From Paenibacillus farraposensis (GTDB lineage: Bacteria; Bacillota; Bacilli; Paenibacillales; Paenibacillaceae), in NCBI RefSeq assembly GCF_020736845.1, contig NZ_JAFFQR010000112.1, positions 1 through 64,000 on the forward strand: DNA of 64,000 bases, read 5' to 3'. The notes below the pieces were generated by a model that saw only the letters and a list, made by a program, of their open reading frames with translations, ran no database searches and was not told where the DNA came from. This document shows positions 33,787 through 44,300 of this stretch, in pieces. A program made the position numbers and the translations under genes. How positions within the stretch are numbered: position 1 is the stretch's first letter; the number at the start of each line of letters is the position of its first letter.

Positions 33787-35889
33787 TTAGGACTTCGCAG
33801 GCACCTCAGCAGTTAGAACCGCCTTGCGGGACAAGTTGACACGGCCTTGCTGATCGATTTCCGTTACTTTTACTGTAATCGTATCTCCAATAGCAACGAC
33901 ATCTTCAACTTTGGCTACACGCTCTGTAGACAGTTGGGAAATATGAACCAGACCGTCCTTGCCCGGTAAGATTTCGACGAATGCGCCGAACTTCTCAATC
34001 CGCTTCACCGTACCGATGTAAATCTCACCGACTACAACCTCTTTGACGATCCCTTCAATAATAGAGCGTGCCTTTTCATTCATCTCTTGGTTCGTCGAAG
34101 CAATGAACACACGACCATCTTGTTCGATATCAATCTTCACGCCGGTTTCTTCGATGATTTTATTGATGACTTTACCGCCTGCACCAATAACATCACGGAT
34201 TTTGTCCGGGTTAATGTTCAACGTCATAATTTTTGGAGCGTACGGAGACAACTGCTCGCGCGGCTTCTGGATGGCTTCCATCATCTTGCCGAGAATGAAC
34301 ATACGTCCCTCTCTGGCTTGATTAAGCGCATCCTGCAAAATTTTACGGTCAATACCGTCAATTTTAATGTCCATTTGGATGGCAGTTACACCTTCTGCTG
34401 TGCCAGCCACTTTAAAGTCCATATCGCCCAGATGGTCTTCCATCCCTTGGATATCCGTTAACACGGAAACATGCTCTCCGTCCTTGATCAATCCCATGGC
34501 CACACCTGCAACCGGAGCCTTGATTGGTACACCTGCATCCATCATAGCCAGTGTGCTGGCACAGATACTTGCTTGGGACGTTGAACCGTTCGATTCCAGT
34601 ACCTCGGAAACCAGACGAATGGTATATGGAAATTCCGCTTCGGAAGGAATTACTTTGGAAAGCGCGCGCTCACCAAGGGCACCGTGTCCGATCTCACGCC
34701 GACCCGGCGCACGCAAAGGACGAGCTTCGCCTACGCTGAATGGAGGGAAATTGTAATGGTGCATAAAGCGTTTCGTTTCTTCCAGATCGATACCGTCCAA
34801 AATTTGCACGTCACCCAATGCGCCAAGTGTACAAACGCTAAGCGCTTGCGTTTGACCGCGTGTGAACAAGCCCGAACCGTGGGTACGCGGCAAAATACCG
34901 GTGTCGCTTTCAATTGGACGAATCTCGTCAAGCTTACGACCGTCAGGACGCACTTTGTCATGCGTTATCAGACGACGAACTTCCTCTTTAACGATATCAT
35001 AGAGAACTTCGCTAACATCTTTCAACAGCTCAGGCGTCTCTATGTATTGCGCTTCAAAATGGGCGACTGTCTCTTCATTGATTGCATCAATTGCATCTTG
35101 GCGGGCATGTTTTTCTGCAATTTTTACAGCTTCCACCAAACGTTCGGCTGCATATGCACGTACCTCACTGTTTACCTTTTCATCCACAGCATGCAGCTTA
35201 ACCTGCATTTTCTCTTTACCTGCGACTTGAACCAGCTGTTCAATGACTGCCACAATATTCTTGATCTCATCGTGACCGAACATAATCGCTTCAAGCATGA
35301 CTTCCTCTGGAATTTCATCGCCTTCCGCTTCTACCATCATGATGGCATCTTTCGTTCCGGCAACAACCAGATACAAATCGCTTGCATTTTGCTGTGCAAT
35401 ATCCGGGTTAATTACGAATTGCCCGTTCACACGGCCTACAGCAACTCCGCCAATCGGCCCGTTAAAAGGCACATCCGAAATACTAAGTGCAGCCGAGGTG
35501 CCGATCATTGATGCAATCTCCGGTTCACAATCCTGATCGACACTCATCACCAGGTTCAATACCTGTACATCATTCCGGAAGCCTTCCGGAAACAATGGAC
35601 GAATCGGCCGGTCAGTCAAGCGGCTGGACAAAATCGCTTTTTGACTCGGACGTCCTTCACGTTTAATAAATCCACCTGGAATTTTCCCGACAGCATACAA
35701 TCTTTCCTCATAGTTTACGGTCAGCGGAAAAAAGTCCAGATCTTTGGGTTCACGGGAAGCAGTCACGGTACAAAGCACAACTGTTTCTCCGTAGCTTACT
35801 TTAACTGCCGCATTGGCCTGTTTCGCAAGACGTCCTGTTTCCAGCACCAGCTTTCTTCCGCCGAGCTGCATTTCTACACGTTGCTCCAT
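33787..35889 (-). CDS. pnp: Polyribonucleotide nucleotidyltransferase
   Basis: PNPase, the phosphorolytic 3'-5' exoribonuclease. The 700-aa protein has two RNase PH domains ([45 protein letters not shown]), a KH domain ([20 protein letters not shown]), and an S1 domain ([26 protein letters not shown]). The start ATG at 35889 ([11 protein letters not shown]) follows GGAGGGATACC; six upstream codons are dispensable. It lies downstream of rpsO, the near-universal pairing, with a structured intergenic region between them. Confidence 0.98.
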   Translation of the reverse strand: MEQRVEMQLGGRKLVLETGRLAKQANAAVKVSYGETVVLCTVTASREPKDLDFFPLTVNYEERLYAVGKIPGGFIKREGRPSQKAILSSRLTDRPIRPLFPEGFRNDVQVLNLVMSVDQDCEPEIASMIGTSAALSISDVPFNGPIGGVAVGRVNGQFVINPDIAQQNASDLYLVVAGTKDAIMMVEAEGDEIPEEVMLEAIMFGHDEIKNIVAVIEQLVQVAGKEKMQVKLHAVDEKVNSEVRAYAAERLVEAVKIAEKHARQDAIDAINEETVAHFEAQYIETPELLKDVSEVLYDIVKEEVRRLITHDKVRPDGRKLDEIRPIESDTGILPRTHGSGLFTRGQTQALSVCTLGALGDVQILDGIDLEETKRFMHHYNFPPFSVGEARPLRAPGRREIGHGALGERALSKVIPSEAEFPYTIRLVSEVLESNGSTSQASICASTLAMMDAGVPIKAPVAGVAMGLIKDGEHVSVLTDIQGMEDHLGDMDFKVAGTAEGVTAIQMDIKIDGIDRKILQDALNQAREGRMFILGKMMEAIQKPREQLSPYAPKIMTLNINPDKIRDVIGAGGKVINKIIEETGVKIDIEQDGRVFIASTNQEMNEKARSIIEGIVKEVVVGEIYIGTVKRIEKFGAFVEILPGKDGLVHISQLSTERVAKVEDVVAIGDTITVKVTEIDQQGRVNLSRKAVLTAEVPAKS

Positions 35890-36009
35890 GGTATCCCTCC
35901 ATTTCATTTCATTGTAAAAGTTCTATACATATCCAGTATTTCCTGCGCAGGTCTTATTCATAAGAAAATCACAGGCAAACCAGAAGATGTAATTCAAAAA
36001 AAGATTCTC

Positions 36010-36081
36010 ATTTCAAAAAAGAACCCGGCTGCTGTCCGCCGTCGCCTTAGCAGGGACAAGCGGTGAACAACCAGGCTTCTT
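36010..36081 (-). terminator. Large hairpin after rpsO, probable terminator
   Basis: AGAAGCCTGG and CCGGGTTCT pair at the base with a bulge, an inner GCTTGTCC/GGACAGC stem can form, and TTTTTTG follows on the minus strand. It separates rpsO from pnp. Confidence 0.65.
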
Positions 36082-36102
36082 TTCTCATTGCATGTCTGAA
36101 AA

Positions 36103-36372
36103 TTAACGGCGCAGTCCGAGACGCTCGATCAACGCACTGTAACGTTGAACATCAGTCTTCTTCAGGTAAGCCAAAAGTTTACGACGCTGACCGACCATTT
36201 TCAACAACCCGCGGCGGGAGTGATGGTCTTTCTTGTGCGAACGAAAGTGACTTTGCAAGTTGACGATGTTTTCAGTAAGGATAGCGATTTGTACCTCTGG
36301 AGATCCTGTATCGGATTCATGAGTTTTGTACTCCTCGATCAATTGCTGTTTACGCTCTTGAGTCAATGCCAT
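36103..36372 (-). CDS. rpsO: Ribosomal protein S15
   Basis: Small-subunit protein that binds 16S rRNA helices 20-22 early in assembly. The 89-aa sequence ([55 protein letters not shown]) is complete. The ATG at 36372 follows GAAGGAGGTGAACAGG. A strong SigA promoter and a structured 5' leader lie upstream (36402-36500). pnp follows. Length and sequence are typical. Confidence 0.99.
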   Translation of the reverse strand: MALTQERKQQLIEEYKTHESDTGSPEVQIAILTENIVNLQSHFRSHKKDHHSRRGLLKMVGQRRKLLAYLKKTDVQRYSALIERLGLRR

Positions 36373-36401
36373 CCTGTTCACCTCCTTCATTATAATCGCC
36401 A

Positions 36402-36442
36402 TTAGCCTCGTAGCCGCCGGTGAAAGCGGGCAACCAAGCTAA
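36402..36442 (-). promoter_or_regulatory. Structured rpsO leader, possible S15 autoregulation site
   Basis: On the minus strand TTAGC pairs with GCTAA around an inner GCC/GGC-rich hairpin, in the 5' UTR 30 nt ahead of the rpsO start. S15 represses its own mRNA in several bacteria, including Geobacillus, through leader structures. The match to a known class was not tested. Confidence 0.4.
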
Positions 36443-36471
36443 GGTTCATCGTTGTTTACACAACATAAGTC

Positions 36472-36500
36472 AGTATAACACAGCGCCTGTCTTATGTAAA
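36472..36500 (-). promoter_or_regulatory. SigA promoter of rpsO
   Basis: TTTACA (36500-36495) and TATACT (36477-36472) are separated by 17 nt on the minus strand. It gives a roughly 95-nt leader before rpsO. Confidence 0.78.
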
Positions 36501-36504
36501 TAAT

Positions 36505-37443
36505 TTAGCCTAACAGCTTTCTAGCCGTCTGTGCGTCATTGCCGATTTGGCTAATCAGCTCGTCCACGGAAGAAAATTTTCGTTCAGGACGGATATAATG
36601 ATGAAGCTCAACAAGCACAGGCTCCCCATAAATCTGCTGATTAAAATCAAACAGATGCACTTCAAACGACGGACTCAGCACGCCTTCATGAAAAGTAGGC
36701 TTAACCCCCACATTCATTACACCGTTTATCCACCGATTATCTACAAGTGCGCGAACAGCATACACACCTTTGACCGGAATGACGTAAGTATCATCCAGCT
36801 TGAGATTAGCGGTAGGAAATCCAATCGTACGCCCCCGCTTTTCTCCATCCACTACAGTTCCCCGGATACGGTAGGGACGCCCCAACCAGCGGGAGGCATG
36901 CGTTAGCTCGCCAGTCTGCAAAGCACGGCGGATGCCGGAGCTGCTGACCTTTTCCCCATCCAGTTCAAACGGTGGTACGGTGTGCACAGCCATCAGTTCT
37001 CCACCAAGCTTGCGCAATGTATCCTCATGCCCCGCCCCCCGGTAGCCAAACCGAAAATCAAAGCCCACAACTGCTGTTTGAATTTGTAACGGTAGCAGTA
37101 CATCAGTAATGAACGCCTCCGGGCTGACCTTGGAAAAATCCTCGTTAAAACTCATAATATAAAGTACATCTATACCCATATCAGCCAAAATCGCCTGCTT
37201 GTCCGCAAGCGGTGTTAAGTAGCCTTCATAGTCACCCTTTTTCATGACTTCCTTCGGATGAGGATGAAATGTCATAACAGATACCGGGATTTTTTGTTCC
37301 CGGGCAAGTGCAACAGCTTGGTATATGACGCTTGCGTGACCCAGATGAAGACCGTCGAACTGACCAATCGCCGTGACTTGTGGACGTCCCCATTGCTGCA
37401 AAAGCTCATCACTCAATGGATAAGATAACGAAACGGTAATCAT
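36505..37443 (-). CDS. ribF: Bifunctional riboflavin kinase / FAD synthetase
   Basis: Makes FMN from riboflavin and FAD from FMN (called ribC in B. subtilis). The 312-aa protein has an N-terminal nucleotidyltransferase domain (TAIGQFDGLHLGHASVI, TFHPHPKEVM, SSSGIRRAL) and a C-terminal flavokinase domain (RPYRIRGTVVDGEKRGRTIG, FPTANL). Start ATG at 37443 (MITVSL) has AGGTG at 7-8 nt; an ATG two codons upstream is too close. An extended -10 promoter lies at 37488-37496. It is in the truB-ribF-rpsO order of B. subtilis. No FMN riboswitch was seen ahead of it. Confidence 0.95.
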   Translation of the reverse strand: MITVSLSYPLSDELLQQWGRPQVTAIGQFDGLHLGHASVIYQAVALAREQKIPVSVMTFHPHPKEVMKKGDYEGYLTPLADKQAILADMGIDVLYIMSFNEDFSKVSPEAFITDVLLPLQIQTAVVGFDFRFGYRGAGHEDTLRKLGGELMAVHTVPPFELDGEKVSSSGIRRALQTGELTHASRWLGRPYRIRGTVVDGEKRGRTIGFPTANLKLDDTYVIPVKGVYAVRALVDNRWINGVMNVGVKPTFHEGVLSPSFEVHLFDFNQQIYGEPVLVELHHYIRPERKFSSVDELISQIGNDAQTARKLLG

Positions 37444-37487
37444 ATTCATTCACCTGCATTTCACATCATTTGACTAACTTCGTCAAA

Positions 37488-37496
37488 ATTATAGCA
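37488..37496 (-). promoter_or_regulatory. SigA promoter of ribF (extended -10)
   Basis: TGCTATAAT is read on the minus strand with TATAAT at 37493-37488, 45 nt before the ribF start. The -35 is weak. Confidence 0.5.
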
Positions 37497-37507
37497 CAAT
37501 TCAAGAT

Positions 37508-37571
37508 AAGAAAAACGTCTATCGACGAATACTTTCACGGAAGCCAGACCGCGCCTAGCGGAGTTTTTCTT
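37508..37571 (-). repeat. Inverted repeat after truB, possible terminator
   Basis: AAGAAAAAC (minus 37571-37563) and GTTTTTCTT (37516-37508) are perfect 9-nt inverted arms enclosing a GC-rich interior. The descending arm is T-rich, so this may act as a terminator for the long rimP-truB unit, just ahead of the ribF promoter. Confidence 0.4.
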
Positions 37572-37615
37572 GCGATTACAGAATGATTCAGCTCTGCTGA
37601 AAATTATAAATTCTA

Positions 37616-38551
37616 TCATCTTAAAAAAACTTTAATTGGAGTGATCGCACCGGATTCATCTCGTCCGTATATGCCCAAAAACGTTCCATCCGTTTTATAC
37701 AAACGGAAGGGACGGCTATCAGCTACAGGCGGTGAAACCACACTGAGCGATAGACGTTGGCCTTGCAGAGCTGCGGCTGCTTTGGCCTCAGCCACCGTAT
37801 GTTTAGGCATATAATCAATCGCCTGATCGATTGCTATAAGCCGCTCTCCCAGGCTGCCATCCGCAACGCAGCGCTCTATTTCTTCGAACGTCAGACAGCG
37901 TTCCGCAGGTATTCCCGCAGACATGGTTCGCTCCAGCTTGACCATCGTTGAGGGATATCCCAATGCACGACCAATATCTACACACAGTGTTCGGATATAT
38001 GTCCCCTTGGAGCATAAGGCACGAAAGGAAATATCCACATACGATCCTGTCTGCGCGAATCCTGTCATCTCCAGCTCATAAATGTCCACTTCGCGGCTTT
38101 TGCGCTCCACGGTTTTGCCTTCCCGAGCCAGTTCGTACAGGCGTTTTCCATTTACTTTGAGTGCGGAGTACATCGGCGGTACCTGCGAGATTGTTCCAAC
38201 AAACTGCCCCAGTATCGCTTTGGCCTCTCCCTCCGACACCTTTACCGGGCCCTCACTCTCTTCAGTAACTGTCCCCGTTAGGTCTTCAGTATCGGTCGCA
38301 ATGCCTAATCTCAGCGTAGCCTGGTACTCCTTCGGCCGCTCCTGCAAATATTCTACCACCCGGGTAGCACGTCCCAGACACAGGGGCAGTACCCCGGTTA
38401 CCTGGGGGTCAAGCGTTCCGGTGTGCCCGATCCGCTTCATCCCCAATAAACGGCGAGCCTTCGCCACCACATCATGGGAAGTAAATCCAGCGGGTTTATA
38501 GACGGGCAAAATACCTTCCCACGTTGCCTGTACCTTTTTCATCGGGTTCAT
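37616..38551 (-). CDS. truB: tRNA pseudouridine synthase TruB
   Basis: Makes pseudouridine 55 in the T-loop of tRNAs. The 311-aa protein has the catalytic motif GHTGTLDPQVTGVLPLCLG (catalytic Asp, about residue 44), KEYQATLRLGIATDTEDLTG, and a C-terminal PUA-like segment. It overlaps nrnA by 4 nt (ATGA), indicating coupled translation. Either ATG at 38551 or the ATG three codons later (MKKVQATW) could be used. Followed by ribF as in B. subtilis. Confidence 0.97.
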   Translation of the reverse strand: MNPMKKVQATWEGILPVYKPAGFTSHDVVAKARRLLGMKRIGHTGTLDPQVTGVLPLCLGRATRVVEYLQERPKEYQATLRLGIATDTEDLTGTVTEESEGPVKVSEGEAKAILGQFVGTISQVPPMYSALKVNGKRLYELAREGKTVERKSREVDIYELEMTGFAQTGSYVDISFRALCSKGTYIRTLCVDIGRALGYPSTMVKLERTMSAGIPAERCLTFEEIERCVADGSLGERLIAIDQAIDYMPKHTVAEAKAAAALQGQRLSLSVVSPPVADSRPFRLYKTDGTFLGIYGRDESGAITPIKVFLR

Positions 38552-39525
38552 AGCTCTGCTTTCACCCGCCCTACAACGGTTTCAATGATGTCCTCCAGTT
38601 TACCCTCCAGCTTGCAGCCCGCGGCACGAACATGTCCCCCGCCCCCAAACGATTGGGCTAATGCAGCTACGTCAACCTGACCTGCCGATCTCATGCTGGC
38701 TTTAACCGCTTGTTCATTGATCACTTTAAAAAGTATGCCTACTTCAACACCACGAATATTTCTTGGATAATTAACAATCCCTTCCAAGTCCTCATTAACA
38801 GCTCCGCACTCATTCATATCATCAGGTGTCACAATCACCCAGGCGACTTTACCGTCGTCCGACATCGTGAGTGTTTGCAGTGCCCTCGTCAGCATTTTCA
38901 TTTGCGGAAATGTCATTTCTTCCAGTATTTTTTCGGACAAGGCTGGACCATCTACACCGTAAGTGAGCAACTGTGACACAATAGACATCACCTTTGGCGA
39001 AGTGTTGGAATACCGGAAGCCTCCTGTATCCGTCAGTAATCCTGTATATACGGAAGTAGCTACTTCAACGTCCCAGCTTACTGCGAAACTTTCCAGCAAA
39101 TCAAAAAGAATTTCCGCTGTTGCCGCTGCGTCCGGCTTGATCACATTCACCTTGCCATACGCATCATTCGTCGGATGATGATCAATATTCAGAATAACCG
39201 CATCTTCCGCAAAAAATTGTTCTGTCAGGCCCACGCGGCGATAATCTGCACAGTCTACGCAAATGATGCAGTTGTATTTCCGTTCTGGCGGTTGCTGGCT
39301 CATATCCATAATCTCATCGGCATGCCACAAAAAATCCATGCGTTTGGGGATGGGTCCCTCATTCAACATGGTATATTTCTTCCCCAGACATGAGAGAAGC
39401 CAGCCCACCGTTACGGTGGAGCTGACTGCGTCTCCGTCCGGCTGTACATGCGATACGATCAGGTAATCATCATGCTCCAGAATAAATTCCTTCGCTTGTT
39501 GAAGCGCCTGTTCATAGGTATGCAT
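38548..39525 (-). CDS. nrnA: DHH-family nanoRNase / pAp phosphatase NrnA-like
   Basis: Bifunctional oligoribonuclease and 3'-phosphoadenosine-5'-phosphate phosphatase. The 325-aa protein has the DHH metal motifs SHVQPDGDAVSS, CVDCADYRR, LNIDHHPTND and LLTDTGGFRYSNTS, and the DHHA1 substrate motif GGGGHVRAAGCKL. It sits between rbfA and truB; B. subtilis has ylxP near here, and its nrnA is elsewhere, but this order is common in other Gram-positives. Overlap with truB indicates cotranscription. Specificity for nanoRNA versus c-di-AMP-derived pApA is not visible. Confidence 0.92.
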   Translation of the reverse strand: MHTYEQALQQAKEFILEHDDYLIVSHVQPDGDAVSSTVTVGWLLSCLGKKYTMLNEGPIPKRMDFLWHADEIMDMSQQPPERKYNCIICVDCADYRRVGLTEQFFAEDAVILNIDHHPTNDAYGKVNVIKPDAAATAEILFDLLESFAVSWDVEVATSVYTGLLTDTGGFRYSNTSPKVMSIVSQLLTYGVDGPALSEKILEEMTFPQMKMLTRALQTLTMSDDGKVAWVIVTPDDMNECGAVNEDLEGIVNYPRNIRGVEVGILFKVINEQAVKASMRSAGQVDVAALAQSFGGGGHVRAAGCKLEGKLEDIIETVVGRVKAEL

Positions 39526-39576
39526 TCGCCGTCTCCTTTACATTCAGTTCATCGTTCTTTCGATACACAAGAATTC

Positions 39577-39927
39577 CTATTTTTCGTCCTTGTCAATATC
39601 GCTCAACAGCTTTTCAATCCGGCTGCCGTAAGCAATGGATTCGTCAATTTTGAAAATCAGCTCAGGAATATGGCGTAGCCGTATCCGTTTGCCAAGCTCA
39701 GAACGAAGATAACCGTTCGCTTTGTCCAATGCTTTCAAGGAAGAAGTTTTTTGCTCTTCGTCCCCTAACACACTCAAATATACCTTCGCTTGGGACAAAT
39801 CGTTTGTGACATCAACACCTGTAACCGTAATAAAGCCGATACGGGGGTCTTTTAAATCTGTCTGTATAAGTTGGCTCAGTTCTTTCTTAATCTGCTCCCC
39901 AACGCGACCTGTACGTATTTTAGCCAT
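39577..39927 (-). CDS. rbfA: Ribosome-binding factor A
   Basis: 30S maturation and cold-adaptation factor with a type II KH fold. The 116-aa sequence begins [20 protein letters not shown] and has [22 protein letters not shown] and [12 protein letters not shown], typical of the family. It lies 20 nt after infB and 51 nt before nrnA within the rimP-infB-truB unit. Confidence 0.97.
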   Translation of the reverse strand: MAKIRTGRVGEQIKKELSQLIQTDLKDPRIGFITVTGVDVTNDLSQAKVYLSVLGDEEQKTSSLKALDKANGYLRSELGKRIRLRHIPELIFKIDESIAYGSRIEKLLSDIDKDEK

Positions 39928-39947
39928 GGATGCTCACCTCTCTGCCG

Positions 39948-42461
39948 TTAGCGCTCCACTGTTTCCATGACGAACGCTTCAATAATGTCGGATTCCTTAA
40001 TATCATTATAGCCATCAAGGGTAATACCACATTCATAGCCTTGGGCAACTTCTTTGGCGTCGTCCTTGAAGCGTTTCAGTGAGTCGATTTTACCTTCAAA
40101 AATGACGATTCCGTCGCGAATCAGACGTGCCTCTGCTGAACGTGCAATTTTGCCGGACGTCACCATACAACCAGCAATCGTCCCGACTTTAGTAACTTTA
40201 AACACGTTGCGAACTTCAGCGTGTCCGATCACATTTTCTTTATATTCAGGGTCCAGCATGCCTTTCATAGCCTGCTCGATTTCTTCAATGACATTGTAAA
40301 TGACACGATGCAGACGAATGTCCACTTTTTCAGCTTCGGCTGTAGATTTTGCCTGATTATCAGGACGAACGTTAAAGCCAATTACGATAGCATTGGAAGC
40401 TGCAGCCAAAATAATATCGGACTCGGTGATGGCACCTGCACCACTATGAATAATTTTGACGCGCACACCTTCAACTTCAATCTTGTTCAAGGAGCCTTTC
40501 AGGGCTTCTACGGAACCTTGCACATCACCTTTGATGATGACATTCAGGTCCTTCATCTCACCATCCTTGATGTGCTGGAACAGGTCATCCAGCGTTACGC
40601 GGGTGTTGCTGCCCAGATCGGACTGACGCTGCGTGATCGCACGCTTCTCAGCGATAGCACGAGCTTTGCGCTCATCCTCAAACACCATGAACGGATCGCC
40701 AGCGAGCGGCACTTCTGTCAAACCAGTAATTTCAACTGGTGTAGAAGGTCCCGCTTCCTTGAGACGACGACCTTTGTCGTTGACCATAGCACGTACACGT
40801 CCAAAGCAGTTGCCCGCGACGAACGCATCGCCGACTTTCAGCGTACCATTTTGAACGAGAACACGGGCTACAGAACCGCGGCCTTTATCCAGCTCAGCCT
40901 CGATGATTGTACCGCGCGCACGTTTGTCCGGATTCGCTTTGTACTCATTCACTTCAGCTACGAGCAGAATCATTTCAAGCAGATCTTCCAGGCCCATTCT
41001 TTGCTTCGCTGAAACGTTGACGAAAATAGTATCTCCGCCCCACTCTTCAGGCACCAATTCATATTCCGTCAGTTCCTGCTTCACTTTATCCGGGTTCGCA
41101 TCCGGTTTGTCAATCTTGTTCACAGCCACGATAATAGGCAGGCCTGCTGCTTTCGCATGGCTGATCGCTTCGACTGTCTGGGGCATAACACCGTCGTCAG
41201 CCGCCACCACAATAATCGTCATATCTGTGACTTGAGCACCACGAGCACGCATTGCAGTAAAGGCCTCGTGACCCGGTGTATCCAGGAAAGTGATTTTTTT
41301 ACCGTTGATCTCAACTTGGTATGCACCGATATGCTGTGTAATGCCGCCGGCTTCGCCACCTGTTACATTCGTGGAGCGAATCGCATCCAGCAAAGTGGTT
41401 TTACCATGATCGACGTGACCCATGATTGTGACAACTGGCGGACGTGTTTTCAGATCTGCCGGATCATCATTCTCTTCAACCGTTTCAAAACGATCCTCTT
41501 CGACCGGAATCTTCACTTCCACCTCAACGCCAAAGTCACCAGCCAGCAAAAGAATGGTATCCATATCCAGTTCCTGGTTGATTGTTGCCATTGTTCCGAG
41601 CATAATCAGCTTTTTGATCACTTCTGACGCGTCTTTGTGAAGCAGCTTTGCTGTTTCACCTACGGTCATCTCACCACGCACAATAATTTTCTTAGGCGTG
41701 TTGTCGATTTTCTCACGACGCTCCTGTTGTTGTGGAGCTTTACCGCGATTGTTGAATTTCCCGCCACGATTGTTGCCACCGCGGTTATTGCCGCCGCGAC
41801 CACCGTTACCACCGCGTCCTCCGCCTTGACGGCTATCTTCGAAACGGCCTTGGCCGGAGCGGTTATTACCAGAGTTAAAGTTGCTGCCTGAACGGTTGCC
41901 ACCGCCATTACGGCTGGCATTGCTGCTTCCCGTAGATGAAGATGTTTTTAGTGCCGTTCCGCCCTGACTTCCTTGAGAACGTGAACCTGTGTGGCTGCTG
42001 GAACGCTGTTGTCCCCCTTGCTGCTGGCCACCTGGTCTATTGGTACCTTGTTGACTGCGGTTTTGTCCGCCCTGCTGACTACCTTGCGCTTTAGGAGCGC
42101 TGCTTCGATTATTGTTTTGGTTGTTGTTTGTCCTATTCATACTTACCTGCTTTTCCTGTTGATTTTTGGTTTGCCCAGTTGAACGATTACTGTTCTGACT
42201 TGAACCGGTCTGGCTTGAATTAGCCTGAGCCGAGCTTGCTTGTGCCGTGTCTGCTCCACCTTGCTTGGCCGCAGCACTCGATTTAATACTCTTAAAAAAA
42301 TTTTCCACTTTACCTACGGCATCATATTCTATGACGCTCATGTGGTTGTTCACGGGAATATCCAGCCGTTTAAGAATGGTGATAATTTCCTTGCTGCTCA
42401 TGTTCAACGATTTGGCGTATTCGTATACCCGCACTTTGTCTTTGCTTTCTTGTTTACTCAA
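39948..42461 (-). CDS. infB: Translation initiation factor IF-2
   Basis: GTPase that places fMet-tRNA on the 30S subunit. The 837-aa protein has a conserved N-terminal helical module ([17 protein letters not shown]), a low-complexity Gln/Asn/Ser/Gly/Arg-rich arm (about residues 62-255), then the G domain ([27 protein letters not shown]) and domains II-IV. The start is TTG at 42461, which overlaps the ylxQ stop by 8 nt after GGAGGTGGAG. An in-frame ATG at residue 108 (42140) with AGG at 6-7 nt could give a shorter isoform, as known for IF2 in other bacteria. Confidence 0.97.
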   Translation of the reverse strand: MSKQESKDKVRVYEYAKSLNMSSKEIITILKRLDIPVNNHMSVIEYDAVGKVENFFKSIKSSAAAKQGGADTAQASSAQANSSQTGSSQNSNRSTGQTKNQQEKQVSMNRTNNNQNNNRSSAPKAQGSQQGGQNRSQQGTNRPGGQQQGGQQRSSSHTGSRSQGSQGGTALKTSSSTGSSNASRNGGGNRSGSNFNSGNNRSGQGRFEDSRQGGGRGGNGGRGGNNRGGNNRGGKFNNRGKAPQQQERREKIDNTPKKIIVRGEMTVGETAKLLHKDASEVIKKLIMLGTMATINQELDMDTILLLAGDFGVEVEVKIPVEEDRFETVEENDDPADLKTRPPVVTIMGHVDHGKTTLLDAIRSTNVTGGEAGGITQHIGAYQVEINGKKITFLDTPGHEAFTAMRARGAQVTDMTIIVVAADDGVMPQTVEAISHAKAAGLPIIVAVNKIDKPDANPDKVKQELTEYELVPEEWGGDTIFVNVSAKQRMGLEDLLEMILLVAEVNEYKANPDKRARGTIIEAELDKGRGSVARVLVQNGTLKVGDAFVAGNCFGRVRAMVNDKGRRLKEAGPSTPVEITGLTEVPLAGDPFMVFEDERKARAIAEKRAITQRQSDLGSNTRVTLDDLFQHIKDGEMKDLNVIIKGDVQGSVEALKGSLNKIEVEGVRVKIIHSGAGAITESDIILAAASNAIVIGFNVRPDNQAKSTAEAEKVDIRLHRVIYNVIEEIEQAMKGMLDPEYKENVIGHAEVRNVFKVTKVGTIAGCMVTSGKIARSAEARLIRDGIVIFEGKIDSLKRFKDDAKEVAQGYECGITLDGYNDIKESDIIEAFVMETVER

Positions 42462-42777
42462 TATACTCCACCTCCGACATTATCCCCGCATGTTTTACGA
42501 TCAGTTTCGCGAATCCTTGATCCGTTACAGCCAGCACCACCCGTTCAGGTTTGCCGATACTGCTTCCCAAGCTTTCCCGGTCAAATCCTATCAATAAGGG
42601 GATTTTGTACGTTCCGCATTTGTCACGGAATTTCTTTTGAGTATTCATTGAAGCATCTTTCGCAAGAATGACCAGCTTGGCTTCTGAGGACCTGATCGCT
42701 TTATAAACGATCTCATCACCTGTTAGCAGCTTACCAGCTCTCATGGCAAGGCCCATTCCAGACAGCGCCTTATTCAT
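42454..42777 (-). CDS. rplGA: L7Ae-family ribosomal-type protein YlxQ
   Basis: K-turn-binding protein of the L7Ae/L30e/S12e family, 107 aa, beginning [20 protein letters not shown], with [17 protein letters not shown] and [11 protein letters not shown]. In B. subtilis YlxQ (RplGA) is a K-turn RNA-binding protein of uncertain role. The start ATG at 42777 overlaps the rnpM stop by 8 nt (ATGAATAA); the frame is open upstream but unsupported. It also overlaps infB by 8 nt, so the three genes are tightly coupled. Confidence 0.93.
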   Translation of the reverse strand: MNKALSGMGLAMRAGKLLTGDEIVYKAIRSSEAKLVILAKDASMNTQKKFRDKCGTYKIPLLIGFDRESLGSSIGKPERVVLAVTDQGFAKLIVKHAGIMSEVEYIE

Positions 42778-43078
42778 CCTGCACGCTGCCTTGTGCCGCC
42801 AGGAATTCTTCCTCGACGGCAGCAAAATCGCGACTTAGCTGCTCATAGATATCAGGATGTACCGAGTGCTTCAAAGCTCGGTCCAGTGCCTTGCTCTTTT
42901 GAGCCAGCTTGAAGCAGGCGGCTTTGCCGCACAAGTAAGCACCGCGCCCTGACTTTTTGCCGGTCAAGTCAATCAACACTTCGTCCTCAGGGGTTTTGAC
43001 GACACGGATTAGCTGCTTCTTTGGCATCATTTCATGACAGGCCACACATTTTCGCAAAGGTATCTTTCTCTGTTTCAT
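42770..43078 (-). CDS. rnpM: YlxR (RnpM), DUF448 RNA-binding protein
   Basis: 102-aa protein of the YlxR/DUF448 family. MKQRKIPLRKCVACHEMMPKK, RVVKTPEDEVLIDLTGKKSGRGAYLC are the conserved parts, with C12/C15-type cysteines. Recent work in B. subtilis names it RnpM, a modulator of RNase P; the name rests on that and on synteny between nusA and ylxQ. The start follows GGGGGGTAATGC. Confidence 0.92.
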   Translation of the reverse strand: MKQRKIPLRKCVACHEMMPKKQLIRVVKTPEDEVLIDLTGKKSGRGAYLCGKAACFKLAQKSKALDRALKHSVHPDIYEQLSRDFAAVEEEFLAAQGSVQDE

Positions 43079-43101
43079 GCATTACCCCCCCTAAACTCCG
43101 C

Positions 43102-44199
43102 TTAATCTATAGAAACGGAATCCTGATGCATTTCATCGGTGGATGTTCTTGGTCTGCCAAGCTCTTCCTCCGCCTGTGTTTCACTCTTAATATCAATTTT
43201 CCAGCCAGTAAGCTTCGCCGCAAGCCGAGCGTTCTGACCTTTAATGCCGATAGCTAAAGAAAGCTGATAGTCAGGCACAATGACACGCGCCATTTTTTCC
43301 TCTTCAAACACTTGTACCTCAAGCACTTTGGAAGGACTCAGCGCATTGGCTACGTATTCGTCAACGTTATCGGAATAGCGCACGATGTCGATTTTTTCTC
43401 CACGCAGCTCATTTACAATCGTTTGTACGCGTGTTCCTCTCGGTCCTACACAGGAGCCAACCGGATCAACCTCTTCATTACGGGAATAAACCGCGATTTT
43501 GGAACGGAAGCCTGCTTCACGTGCTACAGAACGAATCTCTACAACACCGTCAAAAATTTCAGGAACTTCAAGTTCAAACAACCGCTTAAGCAGACCTGGA
43601 TGAGAGCGGGACAGCATGATTTGCGGTCCTTTGGTGGTATTCTCTACCTTAGTAATATAAGCCTTGATTCGATCCAGATGGTTAAACTTCTCATTTGGCA
43701 TCAGCTCGCTCAACGGGAGAACGGCTTCTACTTTACCCAAATCAATATAAATATTACGCGGGTCCTGGCGCTGTACAGTTCCTGTTACAATGTCTTCTTC
43801 CTTGTCCACAAACTTGTTGTAGATGAGTCCGCGTTCGGCCTCGCGGATGCGCTGGGTCACGACCTGCTTCGCTGTTTGTGCGGCAATCCGGCCAAAATCA
43901 CGTGGTGTAACTTCAATTTCTGCAATATCCTCCAATTGGAAATGCGGATTAATTTCACGAGCTGCCGGCAGTGAAATCTCAGTGCGGGGATCCAGTACCT
44001 CCTCAACAATCAGCTTGCGTGCATATACTTTAATAACGCCCGAGTTGCGGTTCATATCAACACGCACATTCTGTGCGGTGTTGAAATTCCGTTTGTAGCT
44101 GGAAATCAAGGCTGCTTCAATCGCCTCAAACAGCACATCCTTGCTGATCCCCTTTTCCCTCTCCAACTCGTTCATTGCTTCAATAAAATCCATACTCAT
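43102..44199 (-). CDS. nusA: Transcription termination/antitermination factor NusA
   Basis: RNA polymerase-associated elongation factor. The 365-aa protein has the N-terminal RNAP-binding domain (ELEREKGISKDVLFEAIEAAL), an S1 domain (EDIVTGTVQRQDPRNIYIDLGK), KH1 (VREAGFRSKIAVYS ... DPVGSCVGPRGTRV) and KH2 (SLAIGIKGQNARLAAKLTGW). It lacks the acidic C-terminal repeats, as in B. subtilis. It follows rimP by about 100 nt. It may act on the leader of its own operon (44811-44903). Confidence 0.98.
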   Translation of the reverse strand: MSMDFIEAMNELEREKGISKDVLFEAIEAALISSYKRNFNTAQNVRVDMNRNSGVIKVYARKLIVEEVLDPRTEISLPAAREINPHFQLEDIAEIEVTPRDFGRIAAQTAKQVVTQRIREAERGLIYNKFVDKEEDIVTGTVQRQDPRNIYIDLGKVEAVLPLSELMPNEKFNHLDRIKAYITKVENTTKGPQIMLSRSHPGLLKRLFELEVPEIFDGVVEIRSVAREAGFRSKIAVYSRNEEVDPVGSCVGPRGTRVQTIVNELRGEKIDIVRYSDNVDEYVANALSPSKVLEVQVFEEEKMARVIVPDYQLSLAIGIKGQNARLAAKLTGWKIDIKSETQAEEELGRPRTSTDEMHQDSVSID

Positions 44200-44300
44200 G
44201 GATTACTGCTCCCCCTTTCAAATGATGGCACCTGTGTCCCGGTCAGCACACGAGGTTAAAAACATGAAGTTATATCAAACAGCAACAGCCAAATCCAAAA

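Noticed and set aside
34684..35511. Plus-strand ORF of 275 codons opposite pnp
   Set aside because: Shadow of the highly conserved PNPase frame.
37444..37615. FMN riboswitch ahead of ribF
   Set aside because: The gap is about 170 nt and I could not see the conserved RFN-element segments; only an inverted repeat and a promoter are present.
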